22,500 nucleotides of DNA from Glandiceps talaboti (Eukaryota > Hemichordata > Enteropneusta > Spengelidae): the NCBI RefSeq assembly GCF_964340395.1, contig NC_135556.1, positions 4,060,001 through 4,082,500 on the forward strand, written 5' to 3'. Made by a program: the position numbers and the translations under genes. The notes under the pieces were generated by a model. It had not been told where the DNA came from, made no database searches, and worked only from the letters and a program-made list of their open reading frames with translations. Shown here one piece after another: positions 22,338 to 22,500 of this stretch. Positions within the stretch are counted from its first letter, which is position 1. The number at the start of each line of letters is the position of its first letter.

Positions 22338-22500
22338 TCGTGTATAAAGTATTCCTTGAAAAACCCACCATGGTGTAATTTCAAACCTTATATAGACATC
22401 AAGGCCTGAAAGCCATTTCCGAGATGAATGCTTACAAGCTCAATCCATTCCATGGGTTTAGGAAAAGATCCCTAATTTGTAAATTCCTAGACTAGCCATT

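Overview
This is eukaryotic nuclear DNA from a metazoan, most likely a marine invertebrate, and it is essentially a gene-free, repeat-dense stretch (intergenic or deep intronic). The basis is the AT-rich composition, the absence of any prokaryotic-style gene packing, long pure di-, tri- and tetranucleotide microsatellites, and short C-rich dispersed fragments. A short SINE-like 3' end on the minus strand carries a GC-rich motif that I associate from memory with repeats of lancelets, hemichordates, molluscs and fish. The species cannot be named from the sequence. No open reading frame here resembles a protein family I recognise. All long ORFs lie inside tandem repeats whose period is a multiple of three, or are short and featureless, so I annotate no CDS, tRNA or rRNA.

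Layout. 1-2400: non-repetitive AT-rich DNA, C/G-homopolymer-rich dispersed fragments, a (GA)n/(CAGA)n microsatellite, a (CAAAA)n/(CAA)n tract, and the SINE-like end with an (ATTT)n tail. 2413-3036: a 37-bp minisatellite of about 17 units in three subtypes. 3041-11463: mostly unannotatable AT-rich sequence broken by a 62-bp tandem duplication, a (GAT)n tract, a 300-bp five-motif compound microsatellite, a (CATA)n array and a (TATATG)n hexanucleotide. 11465-12105: two (TATG)n arrays around a 70-bp island, then a diverged 52-bp triple repeat carrying CCAAT motifs. 13845-14735: a satellite of 21-bp monomers organised as a homogenised 42-bp dimer core with diverged monomeric flanks. 14850-15172: a 63-70-bp array. 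15350-18290: a 2.9-kb array of a 21-bp monomer, about 140 units. 19548-20339: a 47-bp minisatellite of 17 units. 20340-22500: non-repetitive apart from a short (GTCGT)5.

The notable content is satellite architecture. Five minisatellite arrays cover about a quarter of the window. The 2.9-kb array contains a 984-bp tandem duplication whose two copies show no difference in a base-by-base reading, layered on an older duplication at a 606-bp offset; both carry the same diagnostic small deletions. The neighbouring 63-bp array reads as three diverged copies of that same 21-bp monomer, so two stages of one satellite family lie side by side. About thirty monomers contain a perfect TGACTCA (AP-1-type) heptamer at multiples of 21 bp, i.e. 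two helical turns. That is a testable but unproven regulatory idea.
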